From Micropterix aruncella (taxonomy: Eukaryota; Arthropoda; Insecta; Lepidoptera; Micropterigidae): a stretch of DNA of 64,000 nucleotides. A program made the position numbers and the translations under genes. The notes below the pieces were generated by a model. It saw nothing but the letters and a program-made list of their open reading frames with translations. It was not told the DNA's origin and ran no database searches. The stretch spans positions 15,956,350 through 16,020,349 of the forward strand of contig OX155963.1 of NCBI GenBank assembly GCA_944548615.1, given 5' to 3'. Shown in pieces: positions 62,093-64,000 of the stretch (position 1 is its first letter; every line of letters starts with the position of its first letter).

Positions 62093-63973
62093 TGTTAGGG
62101 CCTAGTTTTTATAGTATACAAACTTTAACCTAAATCATTTTAATAATTAATCAGTTAACTTTATCCATCGCGCCATAGACGCGATACACCGAGCGGATAC
62201 GTCTTACCGTATGTAGACGACAAGTCGCGCACATCCCTAATCAATTTTAATCAGTAAGGTAGAATATTTTTACTTAGAGAAGAGAAATCTTCCTTTTTTT
62301 TTTTTTGGCTGGCAACGACCGAGCAAGACGGTCGAGAAGAGACCGGCCGCTCCGCCGTTGGCGGAGCGGGCCGACTACCGCCCATTTAATTATTCATTTG
62401 CACACCAGCCAACACAGTCTAGAACTTAAATTCTGTGAATATCTAAAATCTATAATTAAACTCAGTTCAGCGTACCGGGCAAGCCCTCATCGGATTCCGC
62501 ACCTATCTACAGGCAAGTCTTCTATCTGTAACCATTAGCTTCCTCTCGTAAAATCAGATTTCAAAAATAATAAATTCAAATTAATAAGATTGCTTTTAAA
62601 GCCAAGTCCCCTGTAAATTACCGTTGCCATATCTTCGTTGGTGAATAATTAGAGTCAAGTAAAATCAAAATTTAGTAATTTGAGTGCGTCAAAATAGAAG
62701 TAGGTAGTACGTCGGGTCAGTCATAATTCCCGGTGTCTGAGCATCGCCTTCCGTCTCCTCGCCTCAACTAATTTTTCTACTATCATCTAAAGGTCGATTT
62801 CGGAAAATATAATTTAAAATTTAAAATCGCATCCGGGGAGCAGGCGCTAAAAAATCTAGAAGCAACCCTCCAATAACTCCCGCGGGTAGCAGTGTCTTCC
62901 TTCTCTATTCCAGAACCCAAAGTACCTGTCCAAAATCCCACTTCGCCGAATTAAGCCCTGAAAATTGAAAGGCTCTAACGTTCAATTTTCCACGAATTTA
63001 ATTTTAGAATTTTGTCAATTCCAACTACTCGGATTCGCCATATGCTATGGCCTAGCTTTCATTTATTATAATTAAAATAAAATATGTTACTCTGTCAAAT
63101 AAACCTTTCATTTTGGTTAATTAATCATTATTTAGCGAATTAAAGAAATCGAGACGGTACCTAAAAATACCGCCGGGTCAGAGCGAGCTACAATCTCGTA
63201 GGTACCCGACTAACACTGGACAGGGTAATGTTTCAGGGCAAGGGATAATTAAAGAATAATTTTATAAAAGGAACTTTGAAATTATACATTTTAATTTTAT
63301 CATTTAGCGGAGAAAAGAACCGCAGTACATTATTTAATTATAGCAGCATCTGCTGGTTTAGAGCGTACCTAGATTCAAATAGTATTTTCTCTTTTTTTTT
63401 AAATATAATTATCTAGCAATTATTTCCAATAAATACATTAGACGATTTAGCCATTGATTTATGTAAGAGCGCGGACCGGGACCGGGGCCGAGCGCTCCAA
63501 GCGGGCGCGATCGACGCGCGCCGACGCAGTACCTCGTCGGTACACCGATAGAGGGCGCGGTGAGTAAATCATAATATTCGATCTCGTCGCCGTAGCGCAC
63601 TAAACTTGATATCGCTTCTTCTTCTTCTTTTAGTCCTCTCACAAGATATATTGAAATTCATTTTATAATAAAACATAACTAGGGTACTTGACCGTCCATT
63701 CAATTTGAATGCTCTCGACTTCAGGACGACGTCAATACAGGATTTTAACCACCCCTGAGCACGACTGAGCTACCGTGGTATCCTTGGCGTCGCTCCACTC
63801 CCACGCACAAAGGTAACTTCCCAGGCGGAGGGAGGCCCTTTGCATTTGTTTATGTGGTCTATCATCTATTTCCCGCATGTGTAGCTGGCGCCTCTACAAA
63901 TAAATACACTTTATCGTTACACATAGCAACCTTCAAGACAACTTTACATTCTATTTTATTTAGACACATAACA
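62093..63973 (+). repeat. 3' LTR
   Basis: 1881 bp copy of the 5' LTR with the same ends. It is followed by the GCAT target duplication at 63974-63977 and then 23 bases of flank before the window ends. Confidence 0.95.
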
Positions 63974-64000
63974 GCATACGTGGCTCGACCCAAAGCAATC

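Larger units (their letters stand above)
56423..63973 (+). mobile_element. LTR retrotransposon derivative, 7551 bp, with 1881-bp LTRs
   Basis: Two direct LTRs (56423-58303 and 62093-63973), both 1881 bp, beginning TGTTAGGGCC and ending CATAACA, bracket a 3789-bp interior. GCAT at 56419-56422 and 63974-63977 is the target duplication. A tRNA-Lys-type primer site follows the 5' LTR. The only clear coding remnant is the integrase C-terminus (59128-59493). No gag, protease, reverse transcriptase or RNase H was seen. It is therefore structurally complete but not self-sufficient, like the LARD/TR-type derivatives of gypsy-like elements. Assignment to the gypsy (Metaviridae) group is inference from the integrase tail, primer site and 4-bp duplication. 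Confidence 0.9.

Overview
The window looks like intronic and intergenic DNA from an insect, most likely a lepidopteran. It is AT-rich. It holds one multi-exon gene with canonical GT-AG introns, and the rest is dense with insect-type transposon debris: mariner, Tc1, piggyBac, Helitron, many 5'-truncated non-LTR tails, a tRNA-derived SINE, MITEs and an LTR element. The lepidopteran assignment is inference from the repeat types and the lipase subtype. No bacterial genes, CRISPR arrays, rRNA or bona fide tRNA genes were seen.

The one gene I can support is on the + strand, in eight exons from 13339 to 51207. It encodes a 338-residue secreted neutral lipase of the pancreatic-lipase family. The exons are 13339-13390, 24289-24388, 26315-26463, 30498-30564, 33112-33299, 44311-44532, 49068-49224 and 51126-51207. 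They join in frame (1017 nt including the stop), keep the Ser-Asp-His triad (S161, D188, H264) and the HG oxyanion-hole motif, and carry a short lid and no C-terminal PLAT domain. About 97% of the gene span is intron, filled with mobile DNA.

Layout. 1-13300 is upstream flank with foldback MITEs, a mariner relic (7694-8047) and GC-rich repeat C. 13339-24288 is intron 1, with several non-LTR retrotransposon tails and a complete 992-bp Helitron (21238-22229) nested inside an older repeat. 24389-33111 holds introns 2-4, with an I-type LINE tail, more LINE tails and a TTAA-flanked MITE. 33300-44310 is intron 5, with a PIF/Harbinger relic, a piggyBac-like MITE, a 347-bp (TA)n tract, a piggyBac transposase relic split by a SINE that is itself split, and an internally deleted Tc1-like element. 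44533-51125 holds introns 6-7, with a Helitron-like tandem array interrupted by a foldback element, two more MITEs and a LINE tail. 51208-56422 is downstream flank.

From 56423 to 63973 lies a complete LTR retrotransposon-like element. Its two 1881-bp LTRs appear identical, it has a tRNA-Lys-type primer binding site and a 4-bp GCAT target duplication, but only the C-terminal tail of integrase remains as recognisable coding sequence. It is the youngest large insertion in the window and probably depended on another element's proteins.

The genes do not form a pathway. The interest lies in the lipase gene model and in the layered insertions, several of which can be dated relative to each other because host repeats resume on the far side of the insert.
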